DNA from: Candidatus Fermentibacterota bacterium
GTDB taxonomy: Bacteria; Fermentibacterota; Fermentibacteria; Fermentibacterales; JCC-6
Length of the DNA: 51,279 nt
Direction of reading: 5' to 3'
Assembly: GCA_030592645.1 (NCBI GenBank)
Contig: JAUVIR010000017.1
Location: 1 to 51,279, forward strand
Shown: positions 1-7,143 of the stretch, one piece after another
Layout: each line of letters starts with the position of its first letter
Position numbering within the stretch: position 1 is the first letter of the stretch
Notes under the pieces: generated by a model
The model's database searches: none
Told to the model about the DNA's origin: nothing
The model's input: the letters and a program-made list of their open reading frames with translations, nothing else
Position numbers and translations under genes: made by a program

Positions 1-1
1 A

Positions 2-88
2 TCAGGTTTACCGTCAGGTTCCTACTACGTGAGGATGATCTCAGGTGATGTTATCATGCAGATGGAGTTCACCATTGTAAGGGAGTAA
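2..88 (+). CDS. C-terminal end of a secreted protein with a sorting domain (partial)
   Basis: Only the last 28 codons are in the window, read from base 2 to a TAA at 86-88. The peptide begins SGLPSGSYYVRM and continues through a short hydrophobic strand to a final basic residue. LPSG-x-Y-x-V-R followed by a last strand is typical of the Ig-like C-terminal domain (Por/type IX sorting or FlgD-like) that ends many secreted FCB-group proteins. A complete example of the same kind ends the protein at 39996-41150. The function of the main body cannot be known because it lies upstream of the window. Confidence 0.6.
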   Translation, partial: SGLPSGSYYVRMISGDVIMQMEFTIVRE

Positions 89-749
89 GTTCTCAGAAGT
101 TTAAGAGATAATTGCACGATCTCGACAATTCTCAGTCAGGGTTATCAGTAACAATTACATTCTGTCAAAGAACCTATCAGCTTTGCTTATCTGATAGATA
201 TCCCTGCGGAAGTTCATATCGGTATTATCATCCGTGACGCTAAATTTTAGCTGAAGCGGGTTATGTTTGTTACTGGCGGGTGATTTGAAAGTCAGAAACG
301 CACACCAGAGCGCATTATACTGGTTGAATCGCATTTGTAGCACTTGATGTAGCTGGCGGATATCGCTCCATAGATGGTTTTGCTACTGCATAATGTGTTC
401 GAAGGTACTTTACTCCCTTCAGCTCTTGAGTGTGGTATAATGGGTTTGTGGACATGATGCTCCTTCAATGGTTTGGGTGATTCTGTCCCATTGAAATATA
501 GTGTCCTGTTCACACTTATGCACTTATTCTATGTATGCAAATTTCGGAAGAGCCTATGTTTCTTGATAATAAATCCAGGCATCAGCACTTGTTATTCAAA
601 AAGAATAATCCGGTTGGATAGAATATGCTTGAATGATATTATAGCTGCGATGCTGGTAACGTGAAATCAAATTTCCTAGTGTTCTGATTTGAAAACCAGC
701 GTTTTTCAAGTTATACAGAAATCGAACAAAAGAGAAAAGAGAGAATACT
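89..749. other. Stretch without a supported gene, possibly holding decayed coding sequence
   Basis: About 660 bases lie between the partial first gene and the DsrE-like gene. Several short open frames exist, but none has a good ribosome site or a family I recognise. On the minus strand two overlapping frames (513-292 and 343-155) read like protein with normal composition; the first contains a CYKC pair. They could be pieces of one gene split by a frameshift, but I cannot name a parent family. No tRNA, terminator or clear promoter was recognised. Confidence 0.4.
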
Positions 750-1289
750 ATGGATAATTTGCAGGAACAGATCCAGGAATTAAAGGACAGAATTGAACTA
801 CTGGAAAAGAATAGCTCCAGGGATAAGTTATCGATAATTGTTTTTTCCGCTTCATTGGATAAACTTATTGCAGCTTTTATTTTAGCAACAGGAGCAGCTG
901 CTATGGGATCCGAGGTTACGTTGTTTTTCACATTCTGGGGAACTGCCGCCCTGAGGAAGAAATTCAGAGTAAAAAAAGATTTTATATCCAGGATGTTCGG
1001 ATTTATGCTTCCAACGGGATTTGATGAGCTAAAACTGTCAAAAATGAATATGGCTGGTGCGGGAACTTCTCTCATGAAGCATTTGATGAAAAAGAAGAAT
1101 ATCGTCACACTCACTGAAATGCTGGAACTCTCTCAGGAAATGAACATTAAGATCTACATCTGTGAAATGTCAATGGATTTAATGGGAATGAAACGCGAAG
1201 AGATGGTTGATTACAAGAATCTAGAATACTGTGGAGTTGCAAGATTTTTATCTGAAGCTTACGAGAGCGGGAATAGTTTTTTCATCTGA
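750..1289 (+). CDS. DsrE/DsrF/DrsH-like family protein
   Basis: A 179-residue protein of the DsrE-like superfamily, whose members carry or transfer persulfide sulfur in the cytoplasm (TusD/DsrE type) or serve as uncharacterised companions of sulfur and redox enzymes. Residues 1-25 form a charged heptad-like helix, probably a coiled coil. The core starts at LSIIVFS (27-33) and contains GAAAMGSEVTLFFTFWG, typical of the family. Cys138 in the ICEMSMDLMG segment is at the position used for sulfur in related proteins, and Cys161 lies in YCGVARF near the C terminus. The length fits the family. The last 31 bases overlap a decayed permease gene on the other strand. The sulfur-relay role is inferred; the family call is firm. 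Confidence 0.88.
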   Translation: MDNLQEQIQELKDRIELLEKNSSRDKLSIIVFSASLDKLIAAFILATGAAAMGSEVTLFFTFWGTAALRKKFRVKKDFISRMFGFMLPTGFDELKLSKMNMAGAGTSLMKHLMKKKNIVTLTEMLELSQEMNIKIYICEMSMDLMGMKREEMVDYKNLEYCGVARFLSEAYESGNSFFI

Positions 1290-1510
1290 TCAGAGCCAGG
1301 ATCACCCCTCCTGCTCCGGTAGGCCAGAGCGTACACCAGAATAACGGCCTGAAGTGCTCCCGCTGTCCCGGACGCGACAAGACCCATAACCGGCATGATC
1401 AACCCGGACACGATCACTGAACAGGCCAACAATCCGGCTCCCGCAGATATGCCAAGAGTGTAGGGTGTTGCCAGGTCGTTCCTGAGCAAAATTCCTGCTT
1501 TACACGGTCG
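1259..1510 (-). pseudogene. Remnant of a FecCD-family iron-chelate ABC transporter permease
   Basis: The minus strand carries one recognisable segment of a FecCD/BtuC-type permease, AGILLRNDLATPYTLGISAGAG followed by a hydrophobic stretch and ALQAVILVYALAYRSRRG. This is the conserved loop and next membrane helices of a protein normally about 330 residues long. A stop (TAG) closes the frame just upstream, near 1508, and after SRRG the frame runs into unrelated sequence and stops at 1259. The Q-x-x-hydrophobic residues usually preceding L-R-N also appear to be missing. No partner ATPase or binding protein is in the window. I read this as a gene lost by deletions. Expression as a 76-residue peptide is possible but unlikely to be functional. 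Confidence 0.75.
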
Positions 1511-1684
1511 GAGGATTGTTTCCTATACTTGACTCTATACGTAAACATCCGTATACATCAGTAAGAAACTAATGGTGAGCCGTTCCTGAATGTATGCTTC
1601 ACCTTATGTGAATAACACGGATCTTGATCGGCAAAGCACCTGACGTGAGGCTGGGCTGTCGGGCGCTTCTCCTTTCACCTGGAG

Positions 1685-2044
1685 GTGATTGGTGGGCGTT
1701 TTTTGTGGATTTCCCCAGGACCGCAAGGCTTCTGGCAGTCAATTCCCTACTACGCCGGGACATGTGCGGTATTTCTGTTGATATTTGTTGCCTTTGCGTA
1801 TCTGGGCAGAGTCCGGAGCCGGGATCTGAGAAGTGGATCAATCAGCTCGACTGAAGGTGAGATTCGAACATGGACAAAGGAATTCGATACCGGAACCAGT
1901 TTCTTCATGAAGCTTGGAGGCACTCGCTTTCAGCTGCATTCAAAGGAACAGATTGACGCGCTGTCAACCTGCTCCTTCTATCGAATTTACTTCGTCCGTA
2001 ATCCGCCGGTACATGTGATACTTTCTATAAGGATTCTTGGTTGA
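1685..2044 (+). CDS. Small single-pass membrane protein of unknown function, possibly N-terminally truncated
   Basis: From a GTG at 1685, 119 residues can be read. One membrane helix (about residues 26-44, VFLLIFVAFAYLG) is followed by an S-S-T-E-G linker and a small beta-rich domain ending in YRIYF...ILSI. That ending is characteristic of widespread small bacterial membrane proteins in which a V-E-G-x-L strand is followed by F-x-L, a Y-R-V-Y-Y strand and I-L-S-I-E; I know of no assigned function for them. The proposed GTG sits directly on a GGAGG, too close for a normal ribosome site. The frame is open a little further up (to 1649) without an ATG, so the true start is uncertain and the front of the gene may be damaged. 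Confidence 0.5.
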   Translation: MIGGRFLWISPGPQGFWQSIPYYAGTCAVFLLIFVAFAYLGRVRSRDLRSGSISSTEGEIRTWTKEFDTGTSFFMKLGGTRFQLHSKEQIDALSTCSFYRIYFVRNPPVHVILSIRILG

Positions 2045-2089
2045 CCGGCAGGGTTGTTTCTCTATACCTCAACAAAAAAAATACGCGGG

Positions 2090-2578
2090 TCAGTCGCAAT
2101 CACCGCTTCCGCAGCATGGACCTCCGCTGGAGCATGGTCCGGTGCAATCCTCTTCCTTGTTTTCAGTAGCGGCATCTACGAGTTCTCCGAACCTGGCATA
2201 CTCTCTGATATTGGCAAGATCTTCATCAGCAAGCATCCAGTCAGGGTCGCCGTATCCAGCATCTATAGAACCTTCAAGCCAGGTGAAAGCATCGTCTGTA
2301 TTTCCGTCTAAAGCTTCGAGACAGGCGAGATTGTACATTACCATACAATCCATAGCACCGAGTGCCTTCAGTTCGTTTTCATCGGAAATGTCACCTTCGG
2401 AAGCATCTCCTATCATGGAATGCGCTTCCAGAAGTGTTTCATAAGCACCATCAGCAAATGTACCGGTTTCCTGGTCGAATGCAGCAGTAACCTTCTCAGT
2501 GACTTCAGCCAGAGTATCCATTCCTGCTGCGGCCATTCCGACAAGCAGTGCTAAAGCAAACAGTGATGCTATTCTCAT
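2090..2578 (-). CDS. Secreted TPR-like protein with cysteine-rich C-terminal tail
   Basis: 162 residues. The first 19 form a clear signal peptide (basic start, LFALALLVGMAAAG), so the protein is exported. The middle (about 76-130) looks like one or two tetratricopeptide repeats: YNLACLEALDGNTDDAFTWL followed by a second helix with D-P-D. The last 18 residues hold five cysteines at 145, 149, 155, 156 and 161 among Gly, Ser and Pro, which suggests metal binding or disulfides. The ATG at 2578 is preceded by AGGAAAGG at a workable distance. It stands alone, convergent with the small membrane protein and divergent from the V4R gene. I do not recognise a named family for the whole protein. Confidence 0.75.
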   Translation of the reverse strand: MRIASLFALALLVGMAAAGMDTLAEVTEKVTAAFDQETGTFADGAYETLLEAHSMIGDASEGDISDENELKALGAMDCMVMYNLACLEALDGNTDDAFTWLEGSIDAGYGDPDWMLADEDLANIREYARFGELVDAATENKEEDCTGPCSSGGPCCGSGDCD

Positions 2579-2795
2579 ACTACTCTCGATCCTTTCCTGT
2601 GAAATTTAAACACTTCAGTTTGCGAATCAGATCATATCCATATAATATAGTAAATTCATAGGAATATAGAGAATAATCCAATATTCTGGTTACGAAGCAT
2701 ACAATCGAATAATATTATGCGCGCTGCACAAATTTGCCTCTTTCGCTATACTTGCTTATCCAATTTCGGCATCACCACAAGAAGGAGATAACACC

Positions 2796-3443
2796 ATGCC
2801 AAAGTACGTAGAATGTCCCGAACCCTTTGAGCCCCTCTTCGAGAAGGCCGAAGAAATAATGGTTCCCCAGTTCGCTGAAAGAGAATGGAATCCTGAACGC
2901 AGCGCATTTCTTCTCTCCGGTGAAAGGTATGTGATGTACAGGGCGGCATCCATGGCTGTAGCTCTAAAAAATCAGCTTGATCAGGTTCTAGGAGCAGCTT
3001 CCGGAGTAGTCATATACAAATTCGGCAAAGCCTGCGGCAGCTCCGACGCAAAATTCTACTTTGAAAAACTGGGTATCACCGACCCCGCAGTAAGATTGGC
3101 GATGGGACCCGTAGGCTTCGCTCTTGGCGGGTATGCAGTGGTTAAAATTCTTCCTGAAAGCGTTCCAGCACCAAACGAGGAATTCCTTCTGGTTTATGAT
3201 CATCCAAATTCTTACGAAGCTGAGGCTCATCTCTCAACGGGCAAAATATCGGACAAACCGGTTGATTTCCTGAACGCTGGATATTCAGCTGGCTGGTGTT
3301 CTGAAGCATTCGGTATTACTTTGGATGCCAAGGAGATAACCTGCATGGCTATGGGTGATGAACAGTGCCGCTTTGTCATGGCTCCCCCCTCAAGACTCCG
3401 TGAACGTATCAAAGAGATCAAGGAGAAGTACGGACTTACCTGA
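2796..3443 (+). CDS. V4R (4-vinyl reductase) domain protein
   Basis: 215 residues with no DNA-binding domain. Residues 45-110 resemble the region that precedes V4R in XylR/DmpR-type sensors, and about 115-197 match the V4R small-molecule/metal-binding domain. The typical C-terminal cysteines are present: Cys168 in AGWCSEAFG, Cys183, and Cys191 in GDEQCRF. Family members sense or handle small hydrophobic molecules or metals, or assist tetrapyrrole enzymes; the ligand here is unknown. The start is well supported by AAGGAG eight bases upstream of the ATG. The last 20 residues are a charged helix. It is a single gene, convergent with the DUF2089 gene 29 bases away. Confidence 0.85.
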   Translation: MPKYVECPEPFEPLFEKAEEIMVPQFAEREWNPERSAFLLSGERYVMYRAASMAVALKNQLDQVLGAASGVVIYKFGKACGSSDAKFYFEKLGITDPAVRLAMGPVGFALGGYAVVKILPESVPAPNEEFLLVYDHPNSYEAEAHLSTGKISDKPVDFLNAGYSAGWCSEAFGITLDAKEITCMAMGDEQCRFVMAPPSRLRERIKEIKEKYGLT

Positions 3444-3472
3444 TGAGCAGTTGCTTCTTGAACTGAACCGTT

Positions 3473-3832
3473 CTACTCCCCGGCGATGAGTTTTGATGCA
3501 GTCTCCACATCTATTTCTCCATCGCTTAGCTTTTTGAGCACCTCAGCAGGATCCATTGGAGGATTTTCACCTTTCAGTTCACTGAACATGTTATCAATTC
3601 TCAGCCTGACAGTCGGGTACGATATCCCAAGCTTTCTCTGCACTTCCTTCAAGTTTCCCCTCGATTCCATGAACAGATCGAATAACTCCCTGTTACTGCC
3701 CTCCAGGGTACAAACCGGGCACACATCGAACTCACCGTTCACTTCTGTACCGCAGGAACTGCACTGAAGCCTGACAACTATAAGCCTGTCTCCGCAACCG
3801 GGGCATTTTGGTGGAATGGAACTGTCACTCAT
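3473..3832 (-). CDS. DUF2089 family zinc-ribbon HTH protein
   Basis: 119 residues. An N-terminal zinc ribbon uses CPGC (10, 13) and CSSC (24, 27), with another pair at 38 and 41. Residues 57-85 form the DUF2089 helix-turn-helix (GNLKEVQRKLGISYPTVRLR), so it is probably a cytoplasmic DNA-binding regulator. Residues 93-119 (EVLKKLSDGEIDVETASKLI) are a short helical hairpin of the SHOCT-like/YvlB N-terminal type. Its ATG overlaps the TAA of the upstream DUF4097 gene by one base (TAATG), so the two are translationally coupled. It is probably transcribed from the promoter at 4883-4911. Confidence 0.88.
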   Translation of the reverse strand: MSDSSIPPKCPGCGDRLIVVRLQCSSCGTEVNGEFDVCPVCTLEGSNRELFDLFMESRGNLKEVQRKLGISYPTVRLRIDNMFSELKGENPPMDPAEVLKKLSDGEIDVETASKLIAGE

Positions 3833-4845
3833 TATTTCTCTTTTCTGCTTTTCCGTTTTTTCGTTTTCCCGGCATTTTTCTTATCCTCCGATGCTTCTCC
3901 GGATATGGTTACCGAGATATCGCCTCCCATGGTCTTCAAACTGAGATCGGGAGCCTCTTGTCCATCTGACAGGTCTATATTTACTCTGGATGCGCCGTGA
4001 TGTCCAGATTCAGTTAATCCGGATATACCCTCCTGGACGGTAATCTCCCCGCCCATTGTCTTAGCAGATATCTCCGACCTGGTACGTTCGCGAAGGATCA
4101 GGTTGATGTTCCCTCCCATTGTTGCGGCTTCCGAATCCTCATTCCAGTTATCTGTCAATCTTATCATAATATCTCCCCCCATCGTCTTTGCACTGAAAGC
4201 TCGTGAAGCATCAGAAAGGTTGATATTTCCGCCCTTAGTCTTTATCGCCGTGTCGGCAGATACACCGCTGAGGCTGACATTACCCCCCATTATGCTTGCT
4301 CTTACATTCTCTACGGTTTCCGGCACATTTAGCGTCAAGTCGCCGGTATCCCATTTTAGATAAACCGTGCCATTTTCCCGGAATAGACTTACAGCCGGCG
4401 CATTCTCCCCAACTACTTCCAAAGCAGACCCTTCTACTCCTATCAAATTCAAATCGCCACCACGGTTCCTTTTAGCCTTTATTCTTCTCTTCAGAACCAG
4501 CTCAGTACCGCTCTCCAATTCAATCGGACCTTCAAGAAGTCCTTCATCTTCGTACATCTCTTCATCTATCTCTACGAATTCGCCATCAATATCTGAAACG
4601 GTTTCTCTCATGATGCCGCGCATCATGCGGCCTAATTCGCGCATGCCTCCAAGCCCTGGTAAAGGGCTTATCGCTTTAATTTCATGCATTCTGCGTTTCA
4701 TTTCTTTCACTCTTCTCGCCGGTGACTCTTTCTCCCTTCTCCTCTGCTCGCCAACCTTGAGTGCTTCGAGAAGTGTTGCGCCGTCATCGGCACTTATCTT
4801 ACCGTCAGATACCATCTGAAGTATCTCTTTCTGTTCTTCGCTCAT
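3832..4845 (-). CDS. DUF4097-type beta-helix protein with SHOCT-like N-terminal domain
   Basis: 337 residues. Residues 1-30 (EILQMVSDGKISADDGATLL) are a SHOCT-like/YvlB N-terminal helical hairpin. A basic linker follows, then from about 115 a repetitive beta structure. A T-M-G-G-[DNE]-[IV] turn recurs at about 185, 203, 221, 242, 263 and 305, spaced 18-21 residues with one skipped unit, as in the DUF4097 adhesin-like/YvlB fold. The tail (321-337) is very lysine-rich. There is no signal peptide or membrane helix, so it is cytoplasmic unless anchored by a partner. Related proteins in Firmicutes belong to envelope-stress modules (YvlB, LiaX); a similar role here is inference. It is the first gene of a two-gene operon. 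Confidence 0.82.
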   Translation of the reverse strand: MSEEQKEILQMVSDGKISADDGATLLEALKVGEQRRREKESPARRVKEMKRRMHEIKAISPLPGLGGMRELGRMMRGIMRETVSDIDGEFVEIDEEMYEDEGLLEGPIELESGTELVLKRRIKAKRNRGGDLNLIGVEGSALEVVGENAPAVSLFRENGTVYLKWDTGDLTLNVPETVENVRASIMGGNVSLSGVSADTAIKTKGGNINLSDASRAFSAKTMGGDIMIRLTDNWNEDSEAATMGGNINLILRERTRSEISAKTMGGEITVQEGISGLTESGHHGASRVNIDLSDGQEAPDLSLKTMGGDISVTISGEASEDKKNAGKTKKRKSRKEK

Positions 4846-4882
4846 GATAGTTCCTTTCTTTTTTGTGCAATATTATGATTAA

Positions 4883-4911
4883 TATATAAATTTCTTTTTA
4901 TAATTTGTCAA
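4883..4911 (-). promoter_or_regulatory. Sigma70-type promoter of the DUF4097-DUF2089 operon
   Basis: On the minus strand a perfect -35 TTGACA (4911-4906) is followed after 17 bases by TATATA (4888-4883). Transcription would start near 4876, leaving a leader of about 30 bases before the ATG at 4845. It points away from a second promoter in the same intergenic region. Confidence 0.7.
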
Positions 4912-4968
4912 GTCTTTATTCTATTATTGCATATTCTTGCTTCCATTCCGGAATCCAGCCACTTATCA

Positions 4969-4996
4969 TTGACATCGATCATAACATTCTTATATT
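4969..4996 (+). promoter_or_regulatory. Sigma70-type promoter of the ArsR-rhodanese/DUF302 operon
   Basis: A perfect -35 TTGACA (4969-4974), a 16-base spacer and TATATT (4991-4996). The leader to the ATG at 5026 is about 25 bases and contains AACGTTAGTACGTA, two ACGT half-sites that might be part of an operator for the ArsR-type product. The operator is speculative; the promoter match is good. Confidence 0.65.
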
Positions 4997-5025
4997 CGTT
5001 GGAACGTTAGTACGTAAGGAGCGTA

Positions 5026-5661
5026 ATGGAAAAAACTGAATTTTTCGCAAAGATGTCAGAAGTCGGTAAAGCCCTCGATTCACCGGAAAGGCTGAGGATA
5101 CTGGATAGCCTGAGCCAGGCGGCAAGGTCTGTTGAGGATCTTGCGGTGGTTCTTGAGCTGCCTGTCAGGACAGTTTCGCATCACCTTCAGAAACTGAAGG
5201 TTTCAGGATTCGTATCATTCGAAAAACAAGGTCGCCACTCCATTTACTCGGTTTCCTGTGAAGATGTGATCAGATTCTTAAGTAATCTCAAGAGTCTCTC
5301 GGTTGAGCTTCTGCCTGATATGAAACTTCATATGAAGGAACTTGAGGGAACTCGCGTGAAATATAGATGCCCTGATAACAGAAACATCGATGACATGATC
5401 AGAAGCGGTGAAATAACACTGATCGATGTCCGAAACAGAGAGGAATACACCTCCAGGCACCTGCCGGGAGCTGTCTCCGCTCCAATTGATGAGATAAATG
5501 ATTTCATTTCCGGATTTAATGGCAAGGGGATTGTACTGGCATACTGCAGTGATATTTTCTGCGTCCTTGCGGATAGAGCGGTTACAGAAATAAGGAAAGC
5601 TGGCTACACTGCTTTCAGACTGGAGGATAGTGTAACGGAGAGGATTGCAGCGTTTAAATGA
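5026..5661 (+). CDS. ArsR-type HTH regulator fused to a rhodanese domain
   Basis: 211 residues. Residues 10-95 are an ArsR/SmtB winged helix (recognition region LPVRTVSHHLQKLKVSGFV). Residues 115-210 are a rhodanese domain (IDVRNREEY, HLPGAVSAPIDEI) with the catalytic cysteine at 174 in AYCSDIFC. A second cysteine at 179 closes the loop, as in other ArsR-rhodanese fusions. Such proteins are thought to sense reactive sulfur, persulfide forming on the rhodanese cysteine and changing DNA binding; that mechanism is inferred here. The ATG has an AAGGAG five bases upstream. DUF302 follows after 44 bases, probably in the same transcript. Confidence 0.88.
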   Translation: MEKTEFFAKMSEVGKALDSPERLRILDSLSQAARSVEDLAVVLELPVRTVSHHLQKLKVSGFVSFEKQGRHSIYSVSCEDVIRFLSNLKSLSVELLPDMKLHMKELEGTRVKYRCPDNRNIDDMIRSGEITLIDVRNREEYTSRHLPGAVSAPIDEINDFISGFNGKGIVLAYCSDIFCVLADRAVTEIRKAGYTAFRLEDSVTERIAAFK

Positions 5662-5705
5662 GAATCAGTGGACACTGAACGTAAAGAAACAGAGAGGTTA
5701 GCAGA

Positions 5706-6185
5706 ATGAAAATGAAGTTCATACTCACAGGTGCAGCAGGTTTCGTGGCTGGAATACTTATTACAGGGATCATCGGCATTTCCGTGGCTCCAGGTATGAT
5801 GATAAATGAAAACGAAAGCATCTACTCATTCGATGAAACCGTAGAGCGGATACAAGCAGAGGCGATAGAAGCAGGCTGGAAAGTTCCAGCCATTCACGAG
5901 ATAAACAATTCAGTCGCAAGCGGCGGTTTCGATGTGGCCCCCGTAACCGTCATAGAGCTATGCAAAGTGGACCTGGCAGGACAGATACTGTCCGATGATG
6001 AATCCAGAATTGTTTCCTCAATGATGCCGTGCAGGGTTGCTGTATACGAAGATGAAGAGGGAAGAGTTATTGTCTCCCGTATGAATACCGGGCTTGTAAG
6101 CAAGATGTTCGGAGGAAACATCGCGACAATAATGGCTGATGCCACCGATGAAACGGAACAGATCGTAGACTCAGTCCTTAACTAA
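5706..6185 (+). CDS. DUF302 domain protein, membrane-anchored
   Basis: 159 residues. Residues 4-28 form one hydrophobic segment (signal anchor or uncleaved signal), so the rest probably lies in the periplasm. The DUF302 domain covers about 43-150, with its hallmark AGWKVPAIHEI, VIELC, MMPCRVAVYE and MNTGLVSKMFGG segments. Cys108 in MMPCR and Cys88 in IELC are family positions. DUF302 proteins often sit beside rhodanese, sulfur or redox genes, as here, but no reaction is established. The gene follows the ArsR-rhodanese gene and is probably controlled by it. Confidence 0.88.
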   Translation: MKMKFILTGAAGFVAGILITGIIGISVAPGMMINENESIYSFDETVERIQAEAIEAGWKVPAIHEINNSVASGGFDVAPVTVIELCKVDLAGQILSDDESRIVSSMMPCRVAVYEDEEGRVIVSRMNTGLVSKMFGGNIATIMADATDETEQIVDSVLN

Positions 6186-6194
6186 ACTTCAAAT

Positions 6195-6221
6195 ACGGGG
6201 CTGGCTTTCAGCCGGCCCCGT
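6195..6221. terminator. Hairpin at the convergent end of DUF302 and the Moco operon
   Basis: An 11-base-pair stem (ACGGGGCTGGC with GCCGGCCCCGT, one G-T pair) around a TTTCA loop, between a plus-strand gene ending at 6185 and a minus-strand gene ending at 6208. There is no strong T run on the plus side and only ATTTGAAG on the minus side, so it may be a weak or bidirectional terminator. It overlaps the last codons of the MOSC-MogA gene. Confidence 0.5.
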
Positions 6222-7143
6222 GCCCGCAATGTTCGATATCACCCCTGAGAATCTCAAGTGCATGCCCGAGCAGCGGTAATGCAAAGCCCGCACACTCAAT
6301 TGCAGCCTTTCTGCTTCCGGGAAGATTGATAACCAGCGTCCGTTTTCTGATCCCTGCACGCGCCCTTGAAAGCCACGCCGACTCAATAATTAATGCCGAC
6401 TTCTGTCTTATCATCTCCGGAATTCCGGGAACATCCCTTTCACAGACCTCGATAGTTGCTTCAGGGGTAACATCCCGTGCGGAAAACCCGGTTCCTCCCG
6501 TTGTGAACAAAACGTCCAGGAAGCCATCTTCACACCAGTTCCTGAGCTTCGCTGCTATTTTTGGAACCTCGTCGGGAACAACTGCGTACCTTGCGGGAAC
6601 AAAACCGTTGCTGTCGAGCAATTCAATCAATGAGGGACCGCTCATATCCTGATAATCGCCTCTCGAAGCTGAATCACTTACTGTCAGTACACCTGCTGTA
6701 AAACCACTGTTCCTGAGAACTTCAATCGGATCATCCGGTTTTACAGTGCCCCGGGCAAGAACTTCCGCGAAGACGCCTTCAAGCGGAAAGATATTACCAC
6801 GGATAACGTTGTCCGCATGACCGTTGGAATTGTCCTTTCCAATTTCAGTGACTCTCACTACAGCAGATTCGCCCAGCTTCAGCTGGACTCCCCGAAGAAG
6901 TGTATGCAGTTCGATGGTTCCGCGGATATCTATATTCTCCCCGCAGCATCCGGGTGAGGTAACTATCCCTTCCGCTTCCATTTTGAAAAGGGACAACTCA
7001 GAGAGAATTGAGACCTGGCGTGAACCGTTTCCAGCATGGGCGTCTCCTTCAATACCAAAGTTCTCAATAAGCAGGACCGAGCCCTGCTCTGTTTTACGTG
7101 TCTGTCTTTTTTCGGAAAGGCATACAGCATTTATCCATGCCAT
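6208..7143 (-). CDS. MOSC domain-MogA/MoaB domain fusion, molybdenum cofactor biosynthesis
   Basis: 311 residues from the ATG at 7143, which overlaps the end of moaC by 13 bases. Residues 1-140 form a small MOSC domain (GIEGDAHAG, RQVSILSE, GENIDIRG), a fold that handles Moco or its sulfuration. Residues 149-311 form a MogA/MoaB molybdopterin-binding domain with GVLTVSDSASRGDYQDMSGP, TTGGTG (214-219) and an INLPGS loop; that part would adenylylate molybdopterin before molybdate insertion. The open frame extends 59 codons further upstream, but those codons lie wholly inside moaC and show no domain. The fusion is known elsewhere but is uncommon compared with separate proteins. It is the last gene of the operon. 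Confidence 0.9.
   Translation of the reverse strand: MAWINAVCLSEKRQTRKTEQGSVLLIENFGIEGDAHAGNGSRQVSILSELSLFKMEAEGIVTSPGCCGENIDIRGTIELHTLLRGVQLKLGESAVVRVTEIGKDNSNGHADNVIRGNIFPLEGVFAEVLARGTVKPDDPIEVLRNSGFTAGVLTVSDSASRGDYQDMSGPSLIELLDSNGFVPARYAVVPDEVPKIAAKLRNWCEDGFLDVLFTTGGTGFSARDVTPEATIEVCERDVPGIPEMIRQKSALIIESAWLSRARAGIRKRTLVINLPGSRKAAIECAGFALPLLGHALEILRGDIEHCGHGAG

Noticed and set aside
292-513. Minus-strand frame with a CYKC pair, considered as a transposase zinc finger
   Set aside because: No second cysteine pair and no transposase core in any frame nearby; left only as possible decayed sequence.
1599-1854. Two alternative frames across the small membrane protein region
   Set aside because: Arginine/proline-rich composition and no family match, in contrast to the frame from 1685 that carries a membrane helix and a conserved-looking C terminus.
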